A stretch of 64,000 nucleotides of DNA from Acheta domesticus (Eukaryota > Arthropoda > Insecta > Orthoptera > Gryllidae), in assembly GCA_031308135.1 (NCBI GenBank), contig JAHLJT010000631.1, positions 218,242,611 to 218,306,610 on the forward strand, in the 5' to 3' direction. How positions within the stretch are numbered: the first letter of the stretch is position 1; every line of letters starts with the position of its first letter. Below the pieces are notes generated by a model. It did not search any database. It worked only from the letters and a program-made list of their open reading frames with translations, and was not told the origin of the DNA. Made by a program: the position numbers and the translations under genes. Positions 22,138 to 34,327 of this stretch are shown piece after piece.

Positions 22138-24814
22138 ACTGGTCGTGGCTCTGGAGGCCATCGTTTTGTGTGACTTCAAGCTAAAAAGGCTTAGATTTCT
22201 CCATTTTGTAGATGTTTTTTCTGATTTACGCCACGGATTGCGCCGACCGATAGAAATTTGTTTCTGTTTTAGTCTCATCTTTACATAAAAATTCGCTCCC
22301 GCAACAATATAGGTACTATTGCTGGACTAAAGACGTTGGAATGCAATTGCACTAGAGTCAGTGAGAGCGCTGCTGGCGCGGAATAGATTGAAGGCCGCCA
22401 TCCATTGTATTGGAAACGTGCGTTTCTCACAAAAGACACCGTTGCGACTGTGATAGGGACAAGTTCGTTGCTAAGAATGACGTTATGTTATTTACGGTGC
22501 GTGCATGAAAATATAAGTGATATTCGTATAATATGGTTAAGAGTTGTTCGGCATATATTAACCGCACGAACAAATTCATTAAGTTCAAATTCAGTTAAAA
22601 AGATTTGCACATTTCGACTCTTCGGAGCAAAATATTGCAAGGGGAATATCTATGTTATTCCACAATCTGTAATTGATAGTAAGTGTTGAAACCTTTCGAG
22701 TGACAATTTGAATATCTGTATTGATTAAAAATGGCAGTTAACACAGAAAACGTGTATCTAAGCATTATCCATTTACAACCCATATTTTGTTCTTTCTTTC
22801 TATACTTTCATTTTTATACTCACCCAAAACCAAAGATAATGATGAAAACGAGTGGAATTGCAGAGTCAGATTTGAAACTCCCGGGCATATCATCCACTAC
22901 AATGGGAGCTACGGCCCCTTTCAATTTATCCATTGTCCTGTGTCCAAGGAATTGTATGGGCTTGTTCCGGACAGAAGTGAACTAGGAAGATATTTTATTA
23001 AAATTAATGAATATATTTATTTTTTTTACTGATACGTGATTGCTTGTTATTGCCTTCAATATGGAGCTCTACATGCGCTGCATGATTTATCTGGATGAAG
23101 AGGATCGTGTTAATTCGATACCTTCTCAGTATATAGGTGGTAGTGGGTGACGAGGGAAATATAACGACAGTCGAATGAGGCTACACGTTCTCTTTTATGA
23201 AAGGGAATTATCGGGAGGAATACAAAAAGACAAAACGAGTCATGTTATCATTTAGTTAATTAGTAAACAAGTAAATCTAAATTATTAGAATTGGGTGAAA
23301 ATCACAATTTTGAAGGTACCACGGGTTGATTTGAATGATTTCGGGCGATTATCAAAACCCTTGTACCCTTAGAGAGCATTAGAACGCCATTGGTGCTTAC
23401 GAATACGTAGATATCATGTAAGGCGTTAAGTAGATGTTCTGTCCCGAGGAGTTGGACGTCGCTTAGGGACACAAACATCAAATAAAGCAAATGGTACACA
23501 CAAAACCGTTGTTTTAGTTTGTTGATTTATCAAACGCGTATTCAAAAAATAGCAAAATTTGTCGTGCATCAAAAGTAAAGACTCATTGTAATTTAGTTGT
23601 GTGTAAGTTTGTAGACACATTATTTAGTAATGTTTATATATACATTTTTTAACACTTTCTCGTTTACTTTTCATGTGTGTGATGATGGAGAACTACTTGG
23701 CCAATTGTAGAGCTTTTCTGAAATAATCATTTTTAATATTCGCCCATTCTTTCATTGCATATTTCTTAAAGAATAAAATTTCTAATCTAAATTCAGTTTT
23801 TTGCATTCGGATTTAGGTTATAAATACACATAATTATTGGTACTATTGCACGAATCTGATGGTAGAAATGCATATTACAATATTCTTTTCATATGGTTTA
23901 TGGCAGGTCGTAGGATTTTTATTTTAATAATATTAAGACTTCAGTAAGGCAATTGCGCGCTCGACGACATAGTAAATAGGTCGAATTAATGCCTTCCGTT
24001 TGCTATGTAATATTATTTGAAGTGTTCAAAATACTGAGTGCTCATTGCTAAGAGAATGTTGTCAACAGCGTTCTATTAGTGACCTAACTACTTAAATTGG
24101 ATTCAAATATAATTTGAAAGTTTCTTTGTAGATGCAGAGTGATTGAAAAATCCGAGAACCAGAAGGAATTCCAATTCCTTCTAATGGTATACAGTTTCCG
24201 GCAAACGAAATAAAAGTTAGTTCACAATGACAGGTACAAATAGATGCGCAAAAACTTACTAGGTTATTGAAACTTTTGTGATGTTTCTTAACTAAATTCT
24301 GATTAAAGTGTGTAAGCAAAACAAGTTCAGAGACATTGAAATACTACCTAGGTATTCCCAAAAATCGTTTGTATAATATTCGAAACTATACCAATCCTTC
24401 GTTTTAAAGAATTCATAACTATTTTGCGTGAAATCCTAGTATTCAGGTGCAAAAGTTTGCAGTACATTGCAGTAAAACTAGCTTTTTTAGCAGATAGATG
24501 GGCTAATTCCAGGCTTTTGTGTTAAAAGTTAAAAGATATTAGTCTAAAAATATGAATGAAAGCCCCATACAAAAAAGAGCGTTATTTTTGATGATCATTA
24601 ATAATTTAACATGAGCAATGTCCCTAAAGTTCAACATTTTCAACTTACAAATACCTTAAATTAGATTTTACGCGAATACTTTACATTATTTGAATCAAAA
24701 CATTTTGATAAAGTTCCTTATAATTTGGGTGTTTTGCCTATGAAGTAAATAAAAGAATCTGTACAACCAAAATAAAGAAAAAATTTCCTGCATTTTTCAA
24801 CAATGGTCTAATGA
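22138..24814. other. AT-rich sequence without recognisable gene
   Basis: Mostly AT-rich, with small GC patches near 22,340-22,400 and 23,080-23,170. Short frames show no recognised domains. Confidence 0.5.
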
Positions 24815-25170
24815 TTAGAAGCGGTTTTGTTTTGCTTTTGCGTGAATGAAGTTTTGCTTTGAACAGCCACGGGGAAGCGCTATTCGCCCTAAAGGTTCTT
24901 TGTTGTAAAGCGCATTCTGGTACAGCAGCGAGTCGATTGCGTTCGCAAACAAGTGAACGACTACGCGGCTTGCGGCCCTTTGTCTCGGGCGTTGACGAGG
25001 AAATTGATTAAATGGCGGCAGTGCCAAAAAACAATCGAAGAGCATTCCCGAGTCTCGCGTCGAAAAAAAGGCCTTCTGGAACGCGATTTGATTGGAAAGC
25101 GACCCCTTTCCTGACGATTGCTCCCGGATTAACGAGCAAACTGCCGAGGCGGACTACAACTTGATGGACT
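24815..25170. other. Moderately GC, non-repetitive patch
   Basis: Balanced composition with CG dinucleotides in an AT-rich setting. It has no self-similarity and no match to the window's repeat families. It could be an old unique insertion or a conserved non-coding element. Confidence 0.3.
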
Positions 25171-26517
25171 ATTTTCAGAAGCGTTTACAAATACTATATG
25201 CATTATCCTACATTTTTAAAATATTTTACATATTGGCAGATATATGATAGGTTTTATGACGATTGTAGTATCATCACCATCATCATTACCTTCATAGTCG
25301 GGCTTAATATACTGTGGGATTACCCGCAAAGACTTTCATCGATGCGACCTGCCTTCAAAATTCGGTATCGACCTGTAACATATTGGAGCACCTACGCCAG
25401 CCGCTCATACTTTCACGCCGCAGTGATCTTCAAGCCCTATTCGGCCCACACACAGTTGTCGTTGCAGCTCTTAGTCCTATAAAAACGTCTGTAAACCTTT
25501 TAACTATGTTTATGAAGATGGTTAGGCAGACAGAAGATCACACGTTGCATTCTTCATTGACTGGACGAGCCTCATATTCGTGCTGGCCGTCATATATTCG
25601 TTCCCATACCACTGTTTTTGAGCAAGGAGACGGTGAAGAAAGGTTATTTTAATAAGCGATGAATGATGGACAGAAAAAGTCTCGACTATGTCACAATACA
25701 AAGCAAACAACCATTCGTATGGTGGGCTTCGAATCTGCGAATCGAATCTGTTGAGCTGCATCCCCCTTACCGATTCCAGCTACCTAGGTCGGCATGATCG
25801 TAGTATCATGGATTTGTTTATTGTGTCGTCCGGAAGATGCACTGATAATTGTTACTATAGTACTATTGCAATTATTTGGCGGGAAAATACAATTTTTATT
25901 AAAAATATAAGTTTAGACGGATATAACTATTTTTTGGGGAATTATTATTATTATTTTGGGGGGATTTCATTCGTTGCTAAAATCTCACGAGTCCATTCAC
26001 CTTAACAATTCTTCATTACTCACCAAGGGCGAGCTTGAGACGTAGGTGACGCCCTTGAACGGAATCGAAAATACCAGTCCAATTTTCTAGTTTCCTGGTG
26101 TCACTCATATCCATGCGCCAAGGTGGGGGTAGTGAGAAGACAGCTTGCGGCTGCTGGCAATCAGGTTCATCCCTCAAACCGGGTTCATCCCTCACACCAT
26201 TTGCCTGAATTAATAATGAAGAAATAGGTCTTCATATGAGTAATTTTCCGCACACAAACGTTAAAGAAAGGTGAAATTGAACTACAAAGGTGGATGTTAA
26301 GAGGTTATTTCATAGATTTGTAATAAAAAATACGATACTTTTTCGTAAAAACAATTACATATTGAATGTAAACAAGGTGTATTACTGATCCACATTAGTG
26401 TAATTTCTATTCTGTATTATTAGGAGTTAACTACTGCCAAGCGCTCTTGGAAATGCGCGTCATACTTAAACTTGTTCTCCTCTTAGTGTTATACTCAACA
26501 ACATAAATAGAATAAGA
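25171..26517. other. Unassigned sequence
   Basis: Mixed composition. A short imperfect direct repeat of GGTTCATCCCTCA lies near 26,163 and 26,180. No gene was recognised. Confidence 0.4.
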
Positions 26518-26735
26518 GGAGTTGAACTGCCGCGAAGTGAAACGAAGTGCAACGATATGAAGCGAAGTGCCGCGAAGTGAAGTGACGTGCCGCGAAGTGA
26601 AATGACATGCCGCAATGTGAAGTGACATGCCGCGATGTGAAGTGACATGCCGCGATGTGAAGTGACATGCCGCGATGTGAAGTGACATGCCGCGATGTGA
26701 AATGATGTGCCGAGATATGAAGTGTACTGAAGAGT
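26518..26735 (+). repeat. Minisatellite, 20-bp unit
   Basis: About ten tandem units of AGTGACATGCCGCGATGTGA. The central four to five (26,620-26,700) are virtually identical and the edges diverge (CGAAGTGCCGCGAAGTGA). Minus-strand frames across it read a Ser/His/Arg repeat and are not called genes. Confidence 0.9.
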
Positions 26736-29465
26736 AGTTGGATAATGCATCTAAGGCAGCACTTGTAAAACTCATTATAAATAGAAGCGCATTTGGCGGG
26801 AAATCGTCATTCATTTGAAACTAATAGATCAACACATTCAACAATACCAAGAAGTTATTTTGAGAATTTCGAACTGCCGTGTCGCGGCATGTCCATTGTT
26901 ATTTGTGAATTGAAAACTCCTAAAAATATCTAGAAAAACAGGGCGGAATATTCGAATTTCACACAACTACTCATATTTTGAAAAAATGTAGATGACCTTA
27001 TTTAAAGATCTAATTTTGAAGTACACATTTAATTAAATATAAAAACATATTGAAAGAGTAATTACCAGTGCAAATTTATTACTAAACATTTGTATGAAAA
27101 ATTCAAAAAATCTCCAAGAAGAATGAAGCATTTTCAGTAGATATCAGATGATCAAAAACGACCACATGGTGTAGTCCTTTTATAGTGATAACATTTCGAT
27201 ACGAAATAATACTAGACAGAACCAATGAAAAATATATTCAAAATTCATATGTATTCATATTCATCAATATTCATTCATATTTCACCTCCTTTATAGTATA
27301 TGAACACATTAACAAAATTGCTTATATCTTAGATCTTTATAAAAGCATAGATGTGGAAATATACTAATACGAAAGTGTATGAGTTTACACATAGTTTCAT
27401 GATTTGGGTATCACTTTTCATCGGTAGTTCAGTGTATTCACAATTTTTCTTAGAGAAATGGAGTTCAGTCCATGTTAACTATATCTCCACTCCTATGCAC
27501 ATTAGGTAGAATGTTAGTTGCTATTGTCATCTCATCATTGGAAGAAAATTTCCCTCTAAGCTTGTTAATCTCCTAGTCAAAGTTCCCTCATTATTACAAA
27601 CAACAAGCAGGGGATATTTCATGTATTGCTGAATTTGTTACAACAGATAAACAAATCCAAAGCTTGTGAATCGGTCTCTATGATGATGTCCTTTGCAGTT
27701 ATATTTCTAGATGCTAGACAGACATCAATGCGAACAAAACTTGCTCCACCGACGGTAAAGGATTTGACCTGCAATCACATTAAGCGCGAGCCGAATGCGC
27801 ACGAGAGAAACGTCGAGAGAATTTAGGAGTGTAGAGACTAGAAGAGCAGAAGAGAGAGGCTGAGCGACACCCAGTGGTGAGAAGAGGGAAGGGAAGAGAG
27901 GAGCTTGGAACGGAATGTGGATCTCTTGAAAGAAAGAAAATCTGGATTTAGTGATCCGTCAAATGGCGTCCAATTCGCTCTTCCGCCCAAAGGCATCTCC
28001 ATTTAGAGCACATGCCACTGCATGTTGTTCTGAGGGCAACGCATTTAAGGCAGGTCAGCGCGTTTGCTTTGTGACCAACAGGCAGTAGTGAATTCTCTTA
28101 GAGTCGGCTCTTTCGGTCAGATTAGAATGATGAAGACGATGGATTTTTCAATTAAAAATGACTTTTCTCACAAAAGTATACTTTCCTTAATAAATTTAAT
28201 GATTTAATATTGTTTCAAATCAAGCGAATAACAATGTACTCACTGATTTCTGCACATCCAACAAAATTCCCACGATGGTCGGTATCCATCAGATAAAATA
28301 ATAAAGACACAAAACCCTTTCCTATTTTGCATTTTTCATGTGACTCATATTCGACTTTTATAATGTGTTTAATTAATTGTTTTCCCTTAATTTTAGAGTT
28401 CTAACAAAAAAAATAATATTACTTATAACTAGCCCATTCTCATTAAATATTCTAATATTTCATTTAGCCACATATTATGTACAGTATGAAACTACTGTTA
28501 TATAGTGTAATATTATACGATGGTCTCGTTTTTGTATATATTTGTAGGACACACACTAATATCAAAATCAATTAAAACACACATAACTATTTTGATATAA
28601 TTTTTCAGCACAATTTGAAAATAAATTTTTATCTGTTGAGAATGGTACCGTATTTTTCTAATCGGTAAGCAATAACATTTGTTTATTTTCAATTTCCGGA
28701 GGACACAATGTGGATTGTAAAAAAGCATATAGCATTTCTATATTTTCGCACGAGTCAGTTTGATTCAGTCCATTTCTTGATATTCTTATTTCCTCCCTTT
28801 CATAGTCGTATGACTAAATTTCCCTTTTAACATAACACATTTTACGCACGTACTGTGCCATATTTCTATAACTACAATCAGCTAAGGTCAGTTATTTTAA
28901 TTTGAGGAAGATATCAATGTTTGTCAACGATAGTAAGTTTATTGGATGTTCATTTTTGATTAAATTTATATTTTCGGTTTATGTCACATTTATCTATAAT
29001 ATACTGGGTTGTATTTAAAATTAAGTATACTGCGACAATATAAGTCCAGAATGTCTAAAATGTTACTGATTTCTATGACATACAGAGGGTTAATGATGAT
29101 TCATTTCAATTCAGTGAAGTCGCATTTATCGTATCGAGGGTAATGCCATCAAGCTTACTCTTCCGCTTGACCACGCAAATTTTCCTATGCTCTTTTCGCC
29201 TTTGAGCAAGGAAAGAAGATATCGGGCGACGAAATAGGCGATTTCAATTTATTTGAGAGTCATCTTTTGGGCTTGAGGATCTTTTACATGCAGTAAATAT
29301 ACAAGGGTCAGTGAGTTTTTCTCGTCCTTAAAAATCAACGGCTTCGATCGGGTGACGAAAAGTCCGAAGAGCTATTCAATAACACTACCAAAGCTGCTCT
29401 TTCCCAACGAACATCGTTGGAAAATTTCAGTGAACGAAGATGCACGTGGAACATTTGCTTCTGTT
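26736..29465. other. AT-rich sequence with a possible family X fragment
   Basis: At 26,960-27,110 the word GATGACCTTATTTAAAGATC and its context resemble the start of repeat family X. ATTCAT-type short repeats lie at 27,240-27,290. The rest holds no recognised gene or RNA. Confidence 0.45.
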
Positions 29466-29469
29466 TAGT

Positions 29470-30655
29470 TGACTGATTAATAGTGAATCCGATCGCGTCA
29501 ACTGCTAAGGTCATTAGTCCAGTAAGTGTTGTGCACGTTTTATTGTGGGAGCTGGCAGTGATCCGGTGCCGACCTACCGTGTTCTAGCGGAGTTTTCCCC
29601 AACCAAGTATCTCTCACCAGTGAGGCATTGCCCCAGTCGGAACAAGCTCTAAGCTCCCAACCAATCTCCCGGCATGTGTGGTAATGTTCCCGCACGGGGG
29701 GGGGGCGTAGCTGCGTAAGTGGACCGACCTCTGGTGGAGAGTTGGAGACTACCACCCAGACCTCGAGTTTCACGGCGAAACTCATGTCGTTAGCCTCATG
29801 GTGGAAGCAGTGAGCAGGCGATGCTAAGCTCCGAGTCGACGGCTCAACCCGGTGACCCAGCAGTTGGGCCCCTGGCGCGCCGACCTTAAGGCAGGATTGG
29901 GTGAAGGAGACCTCTAGAATCCACAAATAGAAGTCGGCAGGACATGACCAACCGTCAGGTTGCCTTGGTTACGGTCCAACCCAAATTGTTAGCTTGAAGG
30001 TGCAGGCAGTGGGAAGACGGGATGGGGGCCCCGAGCCGCTTGGACCTTAGTTCGGGTGGCCCCCAGTTGGGCTCGTGGCTTCGTCATGACAGTGGCCTGA
30101 TACTCTGGGCATAGAGGCCGGGACTTGGTGTCCCGGCGCATGTGGGTGGCGCGTCGTCATACAGGCGATATTGACTCCGGCACTAGCCCGGATAGCTAGT
30201 AGCTCTGAGCTGGCGGAGCGGCCCTAGACCTAGGCGTTGTATGGGGAGGTTGCCGTGAGGGCAAACTGCGTTCCGGCGGGATCCGTATATTGGCCCGAAG
30301 GGGTGTTTGTACCCCGGAGGAGGGAGGTGCAGGTTAAAGTCCACCCCCTAGGTACTCACCCCGGGGTTCGCCCTCCAATAAAGTACAAGTGCGAGGGGTG
30401 CCATTCGGCATGCCATTTAGTATATGTGTGGTAGTGTGATGCATGTAAATGATCGCGCGCGGTCCGTGGTCCGTTTGTCAGGGTATTCGAAAAGCAATGG
30501 AAAACTACCGATCAGAGAAGCCGAACGCTAAAATTCTCTCCCATACAATGACTGAACTTGACCTAGCTAGTGTCGAAAATCCTGCTACCGTCCGTACTCG
30601 AACCTTGAACCTCCCGGTCGGAGGCACTGCGGTGACATCAGTTAACGCTCGGAGC
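29470..30655 (-). mobile_element. SINE family 1 copy split by a 737-bp insertion
   Basis: The left part (29,470-29,686) matches the tail half of the family: GGTCATTAGTCCAGTAAGTG, TTTTCCCCAACCAAGTAT, GGAACAAGCTCTAAGCTC. The right part (30,424-30,655) matches the head half, with GGAAAACTACCGATCAGAGA and the segment CGTCCGTACTCGAACCTTGA. On the minus strand that segment provides a near-canonical B box, GGTTCGAGTAC. The insertion carries a duplicated target flank. Confidence 0.75.
29687..30423. mobile_element. 737-bp GC-rich insertion of unknown class
   Basis: Flanked by ATGTGTGGTAATG (29,674-29,686) and ATGTGTGGTAGTG (30,424-30,436), a 13-bp direct repeat with one mismatch, as left by retrotransposition or a cut-and-paste element. 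The inserted DNA is GC-rich and lacks terminal inverted repeats or a poly(A) end. It contains a G9 run near 29,697. No transposase or reverse-transcriptase motif was recognised in any frame. A truncated LINE end or a non-autonomous element are both possible. Confidence 0.65.
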
Positions 30656-30721
30656 CTCCTCCCCCGGTTGTTTGGTAAGAAACCCATTATGCATTTGTGT
30701 TTCGCAGATTACATTCTATGC

Positions 30722-30830
30722 TATTAAATCATGAAGTCCATTGACACTCCGTCATTACAGTGTCGTTCAAGCTCCCTATTGGATTATAGCATCACAGCCG
30801 ACGAAGTGTCAATTAACTTCAAGTTTAATA
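30722..30830. mobile_element. Foldback element, about 109 bp
   Basis: TGAAGTCCATTGACACTCCG (from 30,732) pairs with the reverse complement of the stretch ending at 30,821 (CGAAGTGTCAATTAACTTCA), and TATTAAA pairs at both outer ends. The right arm ATTGGATTATAGCATCACAG aligns with the right arm of the nested foldback at 5,533-5,689, so the two belong to one family. Confidence 0.65.
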
Positions 30831-31570
30831 AATCCAAAGGGATGCCGAATACCCGCCAAAGATATGATGAGTTGCCTACAAATCAGAATAAACGACTTAT
30901 GTGTAACTTTGTTATGAAATTTCCCACCACGTTTTCATTGTAAACTTATTATGACTTTTGATTCTGCTACATACCTCAATAGATTTTAAAATTATTCTAA
31001 GATAATACGTATATTTAGATATATTTTTGAAATGTTATGTAATAAAATGTACATTTTAATTTTTCTTTCCTTTTGGTTTCTCCCAAATTTTCTTCGAGAA
31101 ATTAAAATCACTTTACTTATTTTCTGTCTAATTTAGGATTGTATATAGCGAAACATTGATAAGAGCTAAGTTTTTAAAATAAGTAAGGAGAATACGTTAT
31201 AAAGTGGTTATTATTCCCTGCTCTCATTATCTGAAGGAGCATCTGAAATATATTGAGAATGTAATGTAATACTTTCTTCAAAATTAAACACTATATTCAC
31301 ATCGTTTTTTTTATTTTCAAATGATTGTATGTACCGTTTTTTTAGCTTTAGTCTTTTTTAAAATTCGATTAAATCCTATCAGTTTCGTAAACTAATCAGA
31401 AACATCAAGAGAGTTTGATTGTTGGGAATAAGCCCATACAATTTGCACAAGAAATATAACTAAGTGTATTAAATGTTGGTGGAAAAAGTGGCTTCCAATT
31501 CGTTTATCCTCGACGATTTAATTTATCAAAATGTGTATTCTTTTGGTTGTGAAACAACTTGTGGAAATGT
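30831..31570. other. AT-rich sequence without recognisable gene
   Basis: No repeat, exon or RNA recognised. Confidence 0.55.
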
Positions 31571-31772
31571 CGGCCCCGTGGCCGAGATCGCTAAGGCAAT
31601 AGTGCCGTAGTGGTCTTGGGCCGTGGGATCGCTGGTTCGAGTCCCGCCTCGGGCATGGTTGTATGTGTTCATCCTTTCACCCCCTATCATCAACATATCG
31701 TGTCATCATCATGTCATAACGGTACTCCAATGACCGAGTAGTTGATGCGACCTTAAATTTAAAAAAAATGTG
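31571..31772 (+). mobile_element. SINE family 2 copy with tRNA-like head
   Basis: The head reads like a decayed class II (Leu/Ser-type) tRNA: GTGGCCGAGATCGCTAAGGC supplies the D-arm and A-box region, and CTGGTTCGAGTCCCGCC is a perfect B box and T-arm. No proper anticodon arm is visible and the acceptor stem pairs only partly, so it is not a functional tRNA gene. A roughly 110-bp body follows and ends with GCGACCTTAAATTT plus an A8 run, matching the end of the 43-kb copy. Confidence 0.8.
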
Positions 31773-32699
31773 GTTGCGAGGGTGCATTTGTGCAGGTTGA
31801 TTCATTTACGTTTTAACATTCGTGACACCAATTTTTAAAATTCCATTTCTCCCTGCCTTTTGTCTAGACATTGTTTTGGCTCTACTCTCCCGTCGCATGC
31901 AAACTCTTGCTCCATAAAGATCTCCAAGTTTCTCTTTTCAAATAAACCCAACATTTGCTAACGAAATTCTATTTCACAAACTCATTCTTATTCGAATGCG
32001 AATGGAAAATTTCTCTGAATACTTAGTACTCAGATGAAGTTGATTACGAGGTAGGTGCGTACAGTCGGTCGGCGTGTGAGTGGAAACACTTAAACATTTT
32101 GATGATGATGGCGATGAGGATGACGATGATGATGACGATGATGATGTCATACTCATTTGTGTGCTTAAGACGGGAAGAAAGCTTTCGCGTTGATGATTGA
32201 TCTTACTCTCCTACGCTGCGGATCTCAGTGATGGTTTTCCATTGCCTTCCATTGATGAGCTGATACGAGGGATGTACAAGTAAAAAAAATCACATTTACT
32301 TCCATTGTCCTAAAAATGGAACAGTCAATTCTATTTTTTATCTCAAGAACTTTTATTGCAAATTTTATTGCTTCAGTAGACGTAGACGTATACTATGTCT
32401 ACTGTGTGTAAAAGACGAAAACCAGATTCTAAATGGAAACTCATAAGGAAGTTTTGGCATTTCTGAATGCTAGACGTCCACTTAGACGAGATCACTTAAG
32501 AAGTATGCGCTTCTGGCCAGGGTGTATTCATGACTTGCGTCGGTTCACACCTTCCTCTCAAACCATGCTTAGGTGCTGTATGCATGTGGTTAAATCGGAG
32601 GGAGATCCGGCGTGTAGCAAACAGTGGTTGACATATTTGACGCGGTATACGAAGCTAAAGCCCCGGATTGATGCGGCGACAATGGACGAGCGTTATGCG
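31773..32699. other. Unassigned sequence with a (GAT)n-type tract
   Basis: A GATGAT/GATGAC simple repeat occupies about 32,099-32,148. The plus-strand frame at 32,433-32,711 (92 codons) is open but matches nothing I know. Confidence 0.4.
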
Positions 32700-32845
32700 C
32701 ACAAAATATGATTGGCGTTGGTGTGTTGATGTAGTTTGTGTGGTGATTGAACAGAACCAAGCCCATGTCTTAGATGGGAATCGAATCGCAATCTTGGTTG
32801 AATGAACTTACACGATGTTCTAGGCTCCTGCATCTCAAGCACTGG
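32700..32845 (-). mobile_element. Probable SINE head fragment (family 2-like)
   Basis: Read on the minus strand it contains GCGATTCGATTCCCATC, a B-box-like word. Upstream lies GGAGCCTAGAACATCGTGTA in the position of a tRNA-like A-box region. The 3' body and A-rich tail are not clear. Low identity. Confidence 0.4.
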
Positions 32846-33130
32846 CAACACATCCAGACGTTTCAGTGTGTCCACTAATTTTAGGGATGTTGAAGAATGT
32901 AAATCAGACAGTTGGCAATATATAAAATTCAGATAACCAGATAAAGTTTTGATAGAATCTTAGCACGAACACGATGGGAAAATATATCATCTTATGCGTT
33001 ATTAAATGAAGGTACTAGAAAAGAAAAAAAATCAATTTTATGTGTCAAACTAATGTTAATTTTATACTTCATATGGAATCATTAATTTGTGTAGTGTTAT
33101 CGGCAATACTAATGCCACTACGTTAAAATG

Positions 33131-33157
33131 AAATAATAATAATAATAATAATAATAT
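33131..33157 (+). repeat. (AAT)n microsatellite
   Basis: About nine AAT triplets. Confidence 0.9.
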
Positions 33158-33699
33158 ACAACATTTAATATGCTTTCTAAAAGGATAACAGTATAGTATT
33201 TTAACGGGATACGATCCGTACGCAATACTTCCTTCCCAAATCTGATCTGTTGGGCTGATTCTCCGTCACCATGAGGCCCGTTCTCTGTTATGCAAAAATA
33301 TTCTGACAAATCTGCTAGTAAGCGAATGTTGACCAATGTCCATAATGTAGTGCAATACAAAAAATTATAATGAAAAAGTATGTGTTATTAGTTTTTTCAA
33401 TCTGCAACTCAATAATTGACCAACTTTCTCATACTTTTCAATTTAATTGATTCTTATAGTCTGATTTCTTGACGTCTTCCTAGTGCTAACCCGCACCACA
33501 TTTTTCTATTGGAATATGATAAATTTTATTCTGAATTAACTTCTTGCGTTCGAAAAAGTGTTCTTTTCTTTTTCTAGCATATACTCGTATGAAGTTTGTT
33601 TTTTTAATTTTGTTTCATCCGCTTATTACACTCGCAAATGTGTCCATTTAAAGGTGTCATATTGATTATCGCGTTTTCATTCTACTAAGTCAAGTCAAA
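33158..33699. other. AT-rich sequence without recognisable gene
   Basis: Nothing recognised. Confidence 0.5.
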
Positions 33700-33910
33700 A
33701 AGTAAAGACGACATATTCAAAAGGATGTTTTTAATGAGAAAAGAAGGCTATAAGTAAATCCATTTCGACATAATCTTTCTCAACGTCTTCGATTCTATTC
33801 CTCAACGTCCACAATCTCGTCATCTGACGCAAACTTGGATTTACGCAGCTGCTTCTTCATTACACTACATAGGTGGAAACCACTCGTATCTTTGCATCGC
33901 TGTTTCCTTG
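33700..33910 (-). pseudogene. mariner-family transposase C-terminal remnant
   Basis: A minus-strand frame contains MKKQLRKSKFASDDEI preceded by SGFHLC. This resembles the mariner C-terminal pattern (an HLF...LK..LRG..F.SD.EV-type block following the catalytic DDD region). Stops and frame changes follow within about 25 codons, and a decayed YVE-like word ends the similarity. The catalytic aspartates, the DNA-binding domain and clear terminal repeats are not seen. If the assignment is right, this is an inactive fragment of a few dozen codons. Confidence 0.5.
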
Positions 33911-34280
33911 CTTTCATTAATTGACTTCTTCATCATTTCATTTAACTCACTATTAACACATGCGTATGAACAAACGTGCGGGTGAGGTAGCCAACACGCG
34001 TGTACTCACGCACTTCATAATCCTACGTCGCATGAGAAACGATCTGTTTCTGAGCAAAATGTGTATCCGTCAGATCAAGTGCAATTAAAACAGCTGCATT
34101 CGCTACTGAATGCATTCATTATAATTATATCACAAAAATGTGTTTATCTGCAACATAATGCACGCAATGAATAATGTATGTGCCGCTAGTCTTAGTAACG
34201 TAAGAAGATAGCGTTATCTATGCGGTGCCAAAAGTGAAATATTCTCAAAAAGGAATATTCTCAAAGAGGAATATTAAATA

Positions 34281-34327
<47 letters not shown>

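Noticed and set aside
26600..26735. CRISPR-like array from regular 20-bp repeats
   Set aside because: The units are directly tandem without spacers and the sequence is eukaryotic. It is a minisatellite.
31571..31660. Functional tRNA-Leu/Ser gene
   Set aside because: The B box is perfect, but the acceptor stem pairs poorly and no anticodon arm is present. It is attached to a SINE body with an A-rich tail.
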